Source: Prosthecobacter algae
GTDB lineage: Bacteria; Verrucomicrobiota; Verrucomicrobiia; Verrucomicrobiales; Verrucomicrobiaceae
Direction of reading: 5' to 3'
Assembly (NCBI RefSeq): GCF_039542385.1
Contig: NZ_BAABIA010000003.1
Span: 620,001-684,000, forward strand
DNA: 64,000 bases
The notes below the pieces were generated by a model. The model saw only the letters and a program-made list of their open reading frames with translations, did not search any database and was not told the DNA's origin. Below are positions 25,143-34,268 of this stretch, piece after piece (positions within the stretch are counted from its first letter, which is position 1; every line of letters starts with the position of its first letter). The position numbers were made by a program, and so were the translations under genes.

Positions 25143-26555
25143 TCAGGGGGCCGCCAGCACCTCCCGGATCGCCTTCTTCATCACCGCCTCGCTGCCCGGC
25201 GGCGTCCAGGCCCAGTCGTTCAGATTGCTGTCCTGCTCCTTCCAGGACCGTTCGATCGGGATGTAGCCGGGCCCACATTCCCCATACCCCAGAGTGAAGA
25301 CAAAGCTGTCAGGTCGGCACGCCTGCGCAAAAAGCTGAAACTCCACATACGCCTCCGCCGGCAGCAGTAGTACCTGCGCCGGGCCAAAATCCACACACGG
25401 CACCTGCACCCGGTGCCCGCGCTTCACCCGCTCATACCAGGCCAGCCCCATCGCCGCCTCCGCTCTTTCAAAAGGGCTCACCCCCTCGGCCAGCCTCTTC
25501 CGCAGGATCGTCTCCGTGTGCGCCAGCGTGTTGCGCGCCCCCAGCGGCATCCGCACCATCCTGAATTGCGACTGCTCCAGCGGCACCTTTTGCGTCCCCT
25601 TCCACGCCTCCTGCATCGCCGCATTCAGCCGCCCTGCCAGCACTTCCAGATTGTCCGGCGCGCCTGCGTTCCACTTCCCCGCCGTCACATTGCCGGAGCA
25701 CCCGCTCGCATAAATTTGCAACACTTCTGGGTAGGCCGCCTGCATCTTCTCCCGCGCCCGCCCTGGAAAGTCAGCGGAAACCCGCCCCTTCCCGTAGCTG
25801 CTCATCGGGTGCACCGCATACCCGTGCAGCGCACAGACCGGCGTGTCCCCGTCCCAAAAGCTCAGCGTGCGCAGCCAGGGGTCGATCGTCCCCACATCCG
25901 CTTTCTGCGCGTCCGGGATCGTGCTCCGGCTCATCCGGTTGTAAAAGACCCGCCCGTCTCCGCCGAGATACCGCCGATTGCTTGCCACCTGCTGCACCTC
26001 AGCCTTGCCCAGCCCCAGGTGCGTCACCCGCCGCGCCTTTGGCAGTGCCTCGCTCAGCGCCCTGGCCACCCTCTCGATGCACTCCTCATTAAAGGCCGGC
26101 CAGCAGACCGAGGCCACCTGGATGGCCGCCTCCGGCGCAGGCGCCGGGATTTTCTTCCATGCCCCCGTCGCATCCATCTCGCGCAGCAGCTTCTCCGCCT
26201 CCTCATCCATCACCGGCGCATCATGCACATGCGTGCTGTGGATCATCACCCGCTCCGGCTCCGTCCCCGCCGCTACAGCCAGCGCCTGCTGCCATTTTTC
26301 AAACGACGTCCCGCGGATCTCACACCAGTCAAAGCTCACCAGCACCATCGGCCTGTCCCCGCCCGTCAGCACAAAGCCCTTCGCATACAGCGGGTCACCC
26401 ACCTCCTTGGCAGGCGCGATGCCGCCGCCCATGCACGGATGCCCCTTCGGGATCGTCACATCCACACTGAAGGTCGCCAGGCGGAAGCCCGCCCCATCCT
26501 GGGCCATCACCGCCCCGCCCATCAGCAGGCACCCGAGAAACAAAAGGTATCGCAT
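25143..26555 (-). CDS. Neutral ceramidase-like secreted hydrolase
   Basis: This 470-aa protein starts with a signal peptide (MRYLLFLGCLLMGGAVMA). It resembles the N-terminal catalytic domain of neutral/alkaline ceramidases, with GFVLTGGDRPMVLVSFDWCE, the zinc-site-like HSTHVHDAP (His106, His109, His111), YNRMSRSTIPD, and ASGCSGNVTAGKWN. It lacks the C-terminal domain of full ceramidases (about 650 aa). Many verrucomicrobial relatives are annotated only as hypothetical. A much longer open frame continues upstream to 28133, but that part is antisense to the sulfatase. It is divergent from that sulfatase across 87 bases. Confidence 0.82.
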   Translation of the reverse strand: MRYLLFLGCLLMGGAVMAQDGAGFRLATFSVDVTIPKGHPCMGGGIAPAKEVGDPLYAKGFVLTGGDRPMVLVSFDWCEIRGTSFEKWQQALAVAAGTEPERVMIHSTHVHDAPVMDEEAEKLLREMDATGAWKKIPAPAPEAAIQVASVCWPAFNEECIERVARALSEALPKARRVTHLGLGKAEVQQVASNRRYLGGDGRVFYNRMSRSTIPDAQKADVGTIDPWLRTLSFWDGDTPVCALHGYAVHPMSSYGKGRVSADFPGRAREKMQAAYPEVLQIYASGCSGNVTAGKWNAGAPDNLEVLAGRLNAAMQEAWKGTQKVPLEQSQFRMVRMPLGARNTLAHTETILRKRLAEGVSPFERAEAAMGLAWYERVKRGHRVQVPCVDFGPAQVLLLPAEAYVEFQLFAQACRPDSFVFTLGYGECGPGYIPIERSWKEQDSNLNDWAWTPPGSEAVMKKAIREVLAAP

Positions 26556-26642
26556 CCCCCAGATACGGCCTCCGCCCCCGCTTTCCTGCCTGACATTCAC
26601 CCCGGCGCAAGATCCCTCGCCTCCCTTCGTTTCAGCCCCATC

Positions 26643-28064
26643 ATGCGCTCCCTGCTCGCCGCCGCCATCGCCCTCTTCACCACCGCCCTCCCGGCCGCCC
26701 CACCTAACATCATCTTCATCATGGCAGATGACCTCGGCTACACCGATGTCGCCACCTTCGGCAGCCAGTACTACGAGACCCCGAACATTGATAAGCTCGC
26801 CACCCAGGGGCTGAAGCTCACCAGCCACCACCACTGCCAGAACTGCCAGCCCACCCGCGCCGCCCTCATGAGCGGCCAGTACGCCCCCCGCACCGGCGTT
26901 TACACCGTCGGCGACATCGGCCGCTTCGAGTGGCAGACCCGCCCCCTCCGCCCGGTAGAAAACGTCACCTCCCTGCCGCTGGAGAAGATCACCATCGCTC
27001 AGTCCCTGAAAAAGGCCGGTTACGCCACCGGCATGTTTGGCAAATGGCACCTCGGCATGAAGGAAGAGTTCCACCCTGGCAAACGCGGCTTCGATGAAGC
27101 CATCGAATCCAGCGGCAAGCACTTCGATTTCCGCACCACTCCAGAAGTCGCCTACCCCAAAGGCCAGTACCTCGCCGACTTCCTCACCGACAAAGCCGTG
27201 GACTTCATTCAGCGCCACAAGGACCACCCCTTCTTCCTTTACATCCCTCACTACGGCGTCCACTCCCCCATCCACGCCAAGCCCGAACTCATCGAAAAAT
27301 TCAAGACCAAACCCGGCGTCGGCGGCCATAACAATCCCGTCTATGCCGCCATGATAGCCAGCGTCGATGAAAGCGTCGGTCGCGTCATGGCCGAGCTCGA
27401 CAAACAGGGCCTCACCGACAACACCGTCCTCATCTTCACCAGCGACAACGGCGGCGTCGGCGGTTACACCCGCGAAGGCATCAAAAAAGGCGGCGACACC
27501 ACCGACAACGCCCCCCTCCGCAGCGGCAAAGGCAGCCTCTATGAAGGCGGCACCCGCGTTCCCTTCATCGTCCGCTGGCCCGGCACCACACCCGCCGGGA
27601 GCCAAGTCGGCCAGCCCAGCATCCATGTGGATCTTTACCCCACCCTGCTGGAGATCGCCGGTGCAGCCGCCCCAGAAAACTACCCCCTCGATGGCGAAAG
27701 CCTCGTCCCCCTGTTCAAAGATCCAAAGGCCGCCCTGCAGCGCCCCGCCATCTTCCAGCACTTCCCCGGCTACCTCGGCGCAGGCGAAAACACCTGGCGC
27801 ACCACCCCCGTCGGCCTCATCCAGCAGGGCCGCTGGAAGCTCATGGAATACTTCGAAGACGGCCGCCTCGAGCTCTACAACCTCGATGACGACATCGGCG
27901 AAACCAAAAATCTCGCCTCCGCCCAGCCTGACAAAGTGAAGGAATTGCAGAGCCAGATGATCGCCTGGAGAAAAACCGTCGGCGCCCGCATGCCCACCCC
28001 CAATACCCCCACCGAAGCCCCTGCCAAGAAGGGCAAAGGCAAAAAAAAGAAAAAGGCCCAATAA
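26643..28064 (+). CDS. Sulfatase (formylglycine-dependent, CQPTR site)
   Basis: This 473-aa exported arylsulfatase-family protein has a signal peptide (1-19) and the metal-site start PNIIFIMADDLGYTD. The formylglycine site reads CQPTRAALMSG, with the modified cysteine at Cys68. The GMFGKWHLG block follows, and a later metal site LIFTSDNGG. Its core CxPTR differs from the commoner CxPSR, and the usual LTGR is MSGQ. Both still fit the enzyme that makes formylglycine. The C-terminus is a Lys-rich tail (KKGKGKKKKKAQ). It probably desulfates polysaccharides or small sulfate esters outside the cytoplasm. Confidence 0.9.
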   Translation: MRSLLAAAIALFTTALPAAPPNIIFIMADDLGYTDVATFGSQYYETPNIDKLATQGLKLTSHHHCQNCQPTRAALMSGQYAPRTGVYTVGDIGRFEWQTRPLRPVENVTSLPLEKITIAQSLKKAGYATGMFGKWHLGMKEEFHPGKRGFDEAIESSGKHFDFRTTPEVAYPKGQYLADFLTDKAVDFIQRHKDHPFFLYIPHYGVHSPIHAKPELIEKFKTKPGVGGHNNPVYAAMIASVDESVGRVMAELDKQGLTDNTVLIFTSDNGGVGGYTREGIKKGGDTTDNAPLRSGKGSLYEGGTRVPFIVRWPGTTPAGSQVGQPSIHVDLYPTLLEIAGAAAPENYPLDGESLVPLFKDPKAALQRPAIFQHFPGYLGAGENTWRTTPVGLIQQGRWKLMEYFEDGRLELYNLDDDIGETKNLASAQPDKVKELQSQMIAWRKTVGARMPTPNTPTEAPAKKGKGKKKKKAQ

Positions 28065-28211
28065 AAGCCTTCCCGCAGAAAAAACCTTCGGTTCCATCCG
28101 GCAGCCCCGCGCTTTCGGCACGCCGCTGCCCACCTCCCTCCACTGAAAAATTTGACAGGGGGGTGGAATGCGTGCCCTTGGTTGCCCCCATTTCCGTTAA
28201 CGACACCCATC

Positions 28212-30845
28212 ATGCCCAAGGCCCTCATCATTGCCGAAAAACCCAGTGTGGCCACCGACCTTGCCCGTGCCCTGGCGAAGGCGCCCGGCATGACTCCCTT
28301 CACCAAGGAGAAAGACTACTTTGAAAACGAGACCCACGTCATCTCCAGCGCCATCGGTCACTTGATCGAACTTGGCTTCCCCGAGGTGAACGGCAAAAAG
28401 ATCGGCTGGGGCTGGACCCACCTGCCAATCATGCCGGAGGAGTTCGAACTCAAGCCCATCGAAGACAGCGCCGACCGCTTCAAGCTCCTCAGCCGCCTCA
28501 TGAAGCGCAAGGACGTGGACCAGCTCATCAATGCTTGCGATGCTGGCCGCGAGGGGGAACTCATCTTCCGCTACATCGTCGAGGCCGCCGGCATCAAAAA
28601 GCCCGTCCAGCGCCTGTGGATGCAGTCCATGACCCAGGGTGCCATCCTCGAAGCCTTCAAAAAGCTGCGTAGCGACACCGAAATGCGTCCCCTCGCCGAT
28701 GCCGCCAAGTGCCGCAGCGAGTCCGACTGGCTCGTCGGCATCAATGCCACCCGCGCCCTCACCGCCCTGAATTCCCGCAACGGCGGCTTCCGCCTCACCC
28801 CTGCCGGACGCGTCCAGACCCCTACCCTCACCATCCTCGCCAAGCGCGAGCTCGAAATCCAGGCCTTCGTCTCCCGCACTTACTTTGAAGTGCACGGCCT
28901 TTTCGAAGTCCCCGCCGGCAGCTACGAGGGCCGCTGGTTCGACGAATCCTTCAAAAAAGACGAAACCGACGAGCACAAAAAGCCCGAGCGCCTCTGGGAC
29001 CTCGAAAAAGCCCAGGCCATCGTCCAGCGCTGTCTCGGCAAACCGGGCAAGATCGAGCAGGTCACCCGCCCGACCAAACAGATCGCCCCCCTTCTCTACG
29101 ATCTCACCAGCCTCCAGCGCGAGGCCAGCAACCGCTTCGGCTTCTCCGCCCGCCGCACCCTCCAGATCGCCCAGGCCCTCTACGAAAAGTTCAAGGTTCT
29201 CACCTATCCCCGTACCGACTCCCGCTACCTCCCTGAGGATTACCTCGGCACCGTCAAGGAAACCCTCAGCACCTTTGCCCGGCAGGATACCCGCAAGCCC
29301 GGCGCCCTCCCCCAGGACCTCGGCACCCACGCCGCCACCGCGCTGGACAAAAACTGGGTGCGCCCCACCAAGCGCGTTTTCGACACCACCAAGGTCAGCG
29401 ACCACTTTGCCATCATCCCCACCGGCCTCATCCCGCCCAAGGAACTGCCCGAGGCTGAGCAAAAGCTCTTCGACATGGTCGCCCGCCGTTTCGTCGCCGT
29501 CTTCTTCCCCCCCGCCGAGTTTGAAGTCACCACCCGCATCACCCGCGTGGACCACGATGCCTTCAAGAGCGAGGGCAAGGTCCTCGTCGAGTCCGGCTGG
29601 CTCGCCGTCTATGGCAAAAAGGCCGCCGAAGAAGCCGCTGCCGAAGGCGACAGCAAGTCCAAGCTCCTCGTCCTCGCCAAAGACGGCGACAGCGCCCGCA
29701 CCGTGGACATCGAAGCTGCCGAAATGCAGACCAAGCCTCCGGCCCGCTTCAATGAAGCCACCCTCCTTTCTACCATGGAAGGCGCAGGCAAGCTCGTCGA
29801 AGATGAAGAACTCGCCGAAGCCATGAGCGAACGCGGCCTCGGCACCCCCGCCACCCGCGCCGCCATCATTGAAGGCCTCATCTCGGACAAATACATCGAG
29901 CGCGTCGAACGGAACATCGCCGTCACTAGCAAGGGACTCACCCTCATTGACCAGATCAGCCAGATCGGCATCGAGGCCCTCAGCAGCCCCGAACTCACCG
30001 GCCAGTGGGAGTATAAACTCCGCCAGATGGAGCAGAACAAGCTCGATCGCGGCAGCTTCATGCGCGACATCCGCCACCTCACCAACCAGGTGGTCGAAAA
30101 AACCAAAGCTTATCAGAAGATCGCCAAAGACCGCGTCTATCCCGACTTCGATGCCAAGTGCGGCGTCTGCGGCCAGCGCGGCTTCGAACAGAAGGAAGAC
30201 TACGTCTCCTGCAAAAACCCTGAGTGCAAAGTCCGCGTTTACAAGGTCATCGCCGGTCGCGAACTGGGCGAAGACCTCCTCCGCGAGCTCCTCGAAAAAC
30301 GCTTCCTTCCTCCCATGGAAGGCTTCCGCAGCCGCCTTGGCAAGGACTTCACCGCCGGCATTGAGGTCAAGGACGACGGCAAAACCGCCTTCGTCTTCCC
30401 CGGTGGCGAAAACGATCCCGACGCCCCACCGCCCTTCGATTTCGCCAGCGCCACTCCCATCGCCAAATGCCCCGTTTGCGCCCTCAAAAAGCGCGATGGC
30501 AAAATCTACAACACCCCGGACCATTACATCTGCAACATTGCCGCCAAGGACGCCAAAGCCTGCAATGCCCGTCTGCCCAAGGTCCTCTGCAAGAAGGAAA
30601 TCAGCGAGGAGAACGCCATCAAGTTCTTCACCGAAGGCAAGACCGACGTCATCGCTGGCATGATCTCCAAACGCGACCGCCCCTTCAGCGCCTTCCTGCT
30701 CTGCAAGCCCGGTGAAAAACGCCTCCTCGGCTGGGAATTCCCACCCCGTGAAGCCAAACCTAAGGCCCCCGCAGCCCCTAAAAAAGGCCGCTTCGCCAAA
30801 AAAGCCGCTGCCCAAGACACCCCCGAGGACGCCCCCGAAGAGTAA
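28212..30845 (+). CDS. topB: DNA topoisomerase III (type IA)
   Basis: This 877-aa type IA topoisomerase relaxes and decatenates DNA by single-strand passage. It starts with the Toprim signature [12 protein letters not shown] and has the acidic motif in [14 protein letters not shown]. The active-site tyrosine is Tyr332 in [11 protein letters not shown]. The C-terminal region has a Cys4 zinc-finger-like segment (CGVCGQRGF with CKNPEC), a second degenerate Cys cluster and a Lys/Ala-rich tail. ATG 28212 is chosen by homology to the family start, although the frame opens at 28152. It is transcribed alone. Confidence 0.93.
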   Translation: MPKALIIAEKPSVATDLARALAKAPGMTPFTKEKDYFENETHVISSAIGHLIELGFPEVNGKKIGWGWTHLPIMPEEFELKPIEDSADRFKLLSRLMKRKDVDQLINACDAGREGELIFRYIVEAAGIKKPVQRLWMQSMTQGAILEAFKKLRSDTEMRPLADAAKCRSESDWLVGINATRALTALNSRNGGFRLTPAGRVQTPTLTILAKRELEIQAFVSRTYFEVHGLFEVPAGSYEGRWFDESFKKDETDEHKKPERLWDLEKAQAIVQRCLGKPGKIEQVTRPTKQIAPLLYDLTSLQREASNRFGFSARRTLQIAQALYEKFKVLTYPRTDSRYLPEDYLGTVKETLSTFARQDTRKPGALPQDLGTHAATALDKNWVRPTKRVFDTTKVSDHFAIIPTGLIPPKELPEAEQKLFDMVARRFVAVFFPPAEFEVTTRITRVDHDAFKSEGKVLVESGWLAVYGKKAAEEAAAEGDSKSKLLVLAKDGDSARTVDIEAAEMQTKPPARFNEATLLSTMEGAGKLVEDEELAEAMSERGLGTPATRAAIIEGLISDKYIERVERNIAVTSKGLTLIDQISQIGIEALSSPELTGQWEYKLRQMEQNKLDRGSFMRDIRHLTNQVVEKTKAYQKIAKDRVYPDFDAKCGVCGQRGFEQKEDYVSCKNPECKVRVYKVIAGRELGEDLLRELLEKRFLPPMEGFRSRLGKDFTAGIEVKDDGKTAFVFPGGENDPDAPPPFDFASATPIAKCPVCALKKRDGKIYNTPDHYICNIAAKDAKACNARLPKVLCKKEISEENAIKFFTEGKTDVIAGMISKRDRPFSAFLLCKPGEKRLLGWEFPPREAKPKAPAAPKKGRFAKKAAAQDTPEDAPEE

Positions 30846-31158
30846 TCTCGGGGCGAGGTGGGAGAGCGCAGACGATGAGGCCCTCCTGGCCTCAGGTTTG
30901 GGCGCGAACTCACCCCACGCGAAGCGTCCAGGAGTGCGGTGGCAAAGAAGCCGGGGCCAACAGGCTTCGGCGACACCGCTTTCGTTCGCAGGCAAAAGGC
31001 AGACCTCATCCTCACAACCCAAGCGGCGAGACAGCCTAAAAAGGCATTTTGCACGACACGCCCGCTGCTTGCAAAACTGTGCCAATCCTGCCGCTTTGAA
31101 ATCGGGAGGTTGATTTTTTGCAAATAACTGTCATCTGTGGTTTCCCGTTTTTCTACTT
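30846..31158. other. 313-base gap with one hairpin
   Basis: No gene is supported here. The only structure seen is a nested hairpin at 30936-30979, with an outer stem GCGGTG/CACCGC and an inner stem AAGCC/GGCTT around a 10-base loop. It lacks a T-run and could be a dispersed intergenic repeat or an RNA hairpin. The last 60 bases become A/T-rich and should hold the desaturase promoter, but no clear -35/-10 pair stands out. Confidence 0.5.
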
Positions 31159-32019
31159 GTGACTAAACCCGCCTTTCAACTTACCACCGGTGGCATCCTC
31201 TTTTTTGGAATCCACGCTCTTGCCATCACGGCATTCTTTGTGAAACCGGATCTGACAGCCATCCTGCTCTGCCTGGGACTGTTTCTGATCCGTAAATTTG
31301 GCATTACCGGTGGCTACCACCGCTACTTCTCCCATCGTTCTTATAAAACCTCTCGCTGGTTCCAGTTCGTCCTGGCTTGGCTTGGAGGCATGTCCGCCCA
31401 AAAAGGCGCTCTTTGGTGGGCCGCCCATCACCGTCACCATCACCAGCATTCCGATCAGGAAGAAGACATCCACTCCGTCAAGCAGCAGGGCTTCTACTGG
31501 GCCCACGTCGGCTGGATCCTTGCCCCCGACTACAATGACTATGACGCCAAGCGCGTCAAAGACCTCACCAAGTTCCGTGAGCTCGTCTTCATTGACAAAT
31601 ACCACTTCATCCCGCCGGTGGCCCTGGCCATCGCCACTTACGTTTTCGGTCTCCTCATGACCGGCACCGCGATGGGCGGCCTGATGTACTTCCTCTGGGG
31701 CTTCTGCCTCAGCACCGTCATCCTCTATCACACCACCTTCGCCATCAATTCCTTCTGCCACCTTCTCGGTAGCCGTCGTTATGAAACTGGCGAATCCAGC
31801 CGCAACTCCTTCATCCTCGCCATCCTGACTCTGGGCGAAGGCTGGCACAACAACCACCACTACTACCCACACTGCGCACGCCAGGGGTTCTTCTGGTGGG
31901 AAATTGACCCTACCTACTACGTCATCAAGCTCCTCAAATTCGTGCGCATCGTCCACGAAATCAAAGAGCCGAATGCTCGCGTGCTGGAAGGCAAGGAAGC
32001 CACGGCGGCCCTGGGCTGA
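31159..32019 (+). CDS. Acyl-CoA/acyl-lipid desaturase
   Basis: This 286-aa membrane di-iron desaturase introduces a double bond (delta-9 type) into fatty acyl chains. It has the three histidine boxes HRYFSH (54-59), HHRHH (90-94) and HNNHH (about 231), and four hydrophobic spans. The start codon is GTG at 31159, chosen because no in-frame ATG precedes the first span. A strong terminator follows 17 bases after the stop, so this is a single-gene unit. Cold or membrane-stress control is likely for the family but is not visible here. Confidence 0.92.
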   Translation: MTKPAFQLTTGGILFFGIHALAITAFFVKPDLTAILLCLGLFLIRKFGITGGYHRYFSHRSYKTSRWFQFVLAWLGGMSAQKGALWWAAHHRHHHQHSDQEEDIHSVKQQGFYWAHVGWILAPDYNDYDAKRVKDLTKFRELVFIDKYHFIPPVALAIATYVFGLLMTGTAMGGLMYFLWGFCLSTVILYHTTFAINSFCHLLGSRRYETGESSRNSFILAILTLGEGWHNNHHYYPHCARQGFFWWEIDPTYYVIKLLKFVRIVHEIKEPNARVLEGKEATAALG

Positions 32020-32036
32020 TTGCCCCATCTCAATTC

Positions 32037-32068
32037 AAAAGCGGAGGCCAAAAGCCTCCGCTTTTTTT
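32037..32068 (+). terminator. Rho-independent terminator after the desaturase
   Basis: A near-perfect stem AAAAGCGGAGGC/GCCTCCGCTTTT with a four-base loop is followed by a run of seven T. This is a textbook intrinsic terminator placed just after the desaturase stop. Confidence 0.93.
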
Positions 32069-32462
32069 GTGTCCATAACCGCCCCCCAAAGTCCACTTTC
32101 AGCCGCTTGCCTGGGCCCTGGCCGTGCCGGATATTAGACGGGTTTCCAGACGTTGCCGCGCCATGGACGCCACGTCTTCTTGGTCAGATCCTTTGTCTTC
32201 TTCAGATGGTCTCGTTCGTTCCATCATTCCCGTCCTCTTCCCCATGGGGAAGTCATGGGGACACCATGGGGATGATGATCCCCACGCCATCCCCATCCCA
32301 AGTCGTTGATTGCCAGAGGATTGCTTCACCAGATCGCCAAATGGGGAAAAAACGCATCCTCTCCCCATCCCCAGTCACAGACTCATCGCGCCAGTAGCTG
32401 ACCAGACATTTTTCTAATCCCCTGCTGGACGAATCCCGCTGCTCCGAAGAAACTCTTTCCTC
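32069..32462. other. Intergenic region with CCATGGGG/GGGGAT palindromes
   Basis: No gene is supported in these 394 bases. Two perfect palindromes lie close together: CTTCCCCATGGGGAAG at 32237-32252 and GGGGATGATGATCCCC at 32268-32283. Further CATGGGGA, ATCCCCA and AATGGGG words continue to about 32375. This dense cluster of GGGGAT-type words could be a binding-site array for a regulator of the downstream vWA genes, or a remnant repeat. Confidence 0.5.
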
Positions 32463-34268
32463 ATGCCCGCCTTCACCCACACTGCCGCCCTCTGGGCCTT
32501 GCTGGGCATCCCCCTGGTGCTGGCCATCCATTTTCTCCAGCGTCGCAGCCGCCGCGTCACCGTCACCACGCTGTTCCTTCTCCAGCAGCTCCAGCGCGAA
32601 TCGGAAAAGGGCAATCGCATCGAAAAACTCCGCCTTTCCATCCCCCTCTGGCTGCAGTTGCTCATCGTGCTCATCTTCACCTGGCTGCTCGCCGGCCCCC
32701 GCTGGTTGCGCCAGGATGCAGTGCACCGCATCGCCATTGTTCTGGACAGTTCCGCTTCCATGCAGGCCTTCCGGCCATCGGCTGAAAAGGCCATCCGTGA
32801 GACCCTGGCCAGCATCCTGCCCCTGGGAGCACGGGCCGAACTGGCCTTGCTCAGCACCGACGTCAATGCCGCCAACCTCTACTACGGAGGCACTTCTGGC
32901 GATCTCATGGCCTCCCTCTCCGCCTGGCAGCCGCTCCTGGGCACACATGATTTCACCCCCGCCCTCCGCACTGCCCGCAGCTTTTCCGGCCCTCTTGGCG
33001 CGGTGCTTCTCATCACCGATCATCCTCCTTCCGCCTCCCTGCCCTTCGCCGCCAAAGCCCTGTCCATCGGCCAGGAAAACGCCAACGTCGGCTGGGCCGG
33101 CATTTCCGTCGAGGAACAGGACGGCCAGGACTTCTGGCGCGCCATCGTCCGCAACTACAGCGCCTCACCCCAGGAGCGGGAATGGGTCGTCTCCTCAGGC
33201 CCCCAGGCCTCTGCCCCCATCAAAATCACCCTCGCCCCGCGCGAATCGCGCACCCTGTCCGGCCCTTTTTTGGAAGCTCAAAACGCCCTCCGTCTCACCC
33301 TCACTCCCGATGCCCTGACTCTCGATGATGAACTTCCCTTCGTGCGTCCGCAGCCCAAGACCCTGGCTCTTCACCTCCCGGTGCCCAAAAATTTGGCCAC
33401 TCAGGAAATCGTCAGCCTGTTCAGCAGCTATGCCCACACGACCGTGGCCAAGGAAGCCCAGCAGGCCGATCTCCAGGTCATCACCTGGCCGCCCAGCGTT
33501 GCGCTGGAAGCCACCCAACACGCCTGCCTTTTTGCCACCCCTTCCCAGGTTGCCAATCCCCCGCCTCTTCGCGGGGCCATCGTCGGTGAAGCCCATCCGC
33601 TCACGGACGGGCTAAACTGGCAGTCCCTCCTCGTCCGCGAAGGCATGGTCATGCCACGCGATCATCTCGACCGCGTGCTTCTCTGGCAGGGCGAGCGGCC
33701 ACTCATTAGCCTGCGCCAAACACCGGCGGGAGCCCGTCAGCTTTTCTGCCATTTCGATCTCGCCACCAGCAATGCCCGGAAGCTGCCCGCGCTCGCCGTC
33801 CTGCTTCATCGTTTTCTCGAACAGGTGCGCGGGGAAAAAATCGCACCTGAAAGCGCCAACTACGATCTCCGCCAGCGCCTCACCGTCGCCCACAGCCGAC
33901 TGGAAAGCGCCTCCCCTCTCACCCTGAAAATCCAGGGAGGCAAAACCGAAACGCTTCCCCTGACCCAGGCCCACCTGCTGCGCGCACCTGCCACCCCTGC
34001 CTTCTTCGAAATCACCCAGGGACCGCAAAACCTGCTCATCGCCGCCGCCCACTTTGCGGACTCGCGCGAAGCCGACCTCAGCAACTGCAAGCCCTTCGAC
34101 GAACGTGCCTCCCTTCAGACCGAGCAGGTTCAGTCTCTCCAGGAGCCCGATCCACGCTGGCGGCCCTGGACCCTACTTCTTCTCGCCCTCCTTCTGGGTA
34201 GCTGGTGGCGGGGTCGCGACAAGACACCCGCCCCCGCCTTGAACCCTTTGTCCGGCCCCTCTTCATGA
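32463..34268 (+). CDS. BatA-type membrane protein with vWA-like domain
   Basis: This 601-aa membrane protein has the aerotolerance-regulator (BatA) N-terminal domain. Two hydrophobic spans (about 8-24 and 62-79) flank a basic loop, and a vWA-like domain has a MIDAS start at Asp95 (LDSSASM). The middle is beta-rich, and a last membrane span lies near the C-terminus (about residues 564-580). Bat proteins usually work with a MoxR ATPase and a DUF58 protein in protein-complex maturation or stress tolerance, but none is encoded upstream here. The stop overlaps the next gene by ATGA, so the two are coupled. Confidence 0.83.
   Translation: MPAFTHTAALWALLGIPLVLAIHFLQRRSRRVTVTTLFLLQQLQRESEKGNRIEKLRLSIPLWLQLLIVLIFTWLLAGPRWLRQDAVHRIAIVLDSSASMQAFRPSAEKAIRETLASILPLGARAELALLSTDVNAANLYYGGTSGDLMASLSAWQPLLGTHDFTPALRTARSFSGPLGAVLLITDHPPSASLPFAAKALSIGQENANVGWAGISVEEQDGQDFWRAIVRNYSASPQEREWVVSSGPQASAPIKITLAPRESRTLSGPFLEAQNALRLTLTPDALTLDDELPFVRPQPKTLALHLPVPKNLATQEIVSLFSSYAHTTVAKEAQQADLQVITWPPSVALEATQHACLFATPSQVANPPPLRGAIVGEAHPLTDGLNWQSLLVREGMVMPRDHLDRVLLWQGERPLISLRQTPAGARQLFCHFDLATSNARKLPALAVLLHRFLEQVRGEKIAPESANYDLRQRLTVAHSRLESASPLTLKIQGGKTETLPLTQAHLLRAPATPAFFEITQGPQNLLIAAAHFADSREADLSNCKPFDERASLQTEQVQSLQEPDPRWRPWTLLLLALLLGSWWRGRDKTPAPALNPLSGPSS

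Noticed and set aside
26556-28133. The upstream half of a 996-codon minus-strand open frame joined to the ceramidase-like gene.
   Set aside because: It is antisense to the sulfatase, has biased composition, and the real protein starts at 26555 with a signal peptide.
28197-31085. A 962-codon open frame on the minus strand opposite topB.
   Set aside because: It mirrors the whole topB gene, has Gly/Glu/Asp-rich low-complexity sequence with no family resemblance, and is explained by GC-rich third codon positions.
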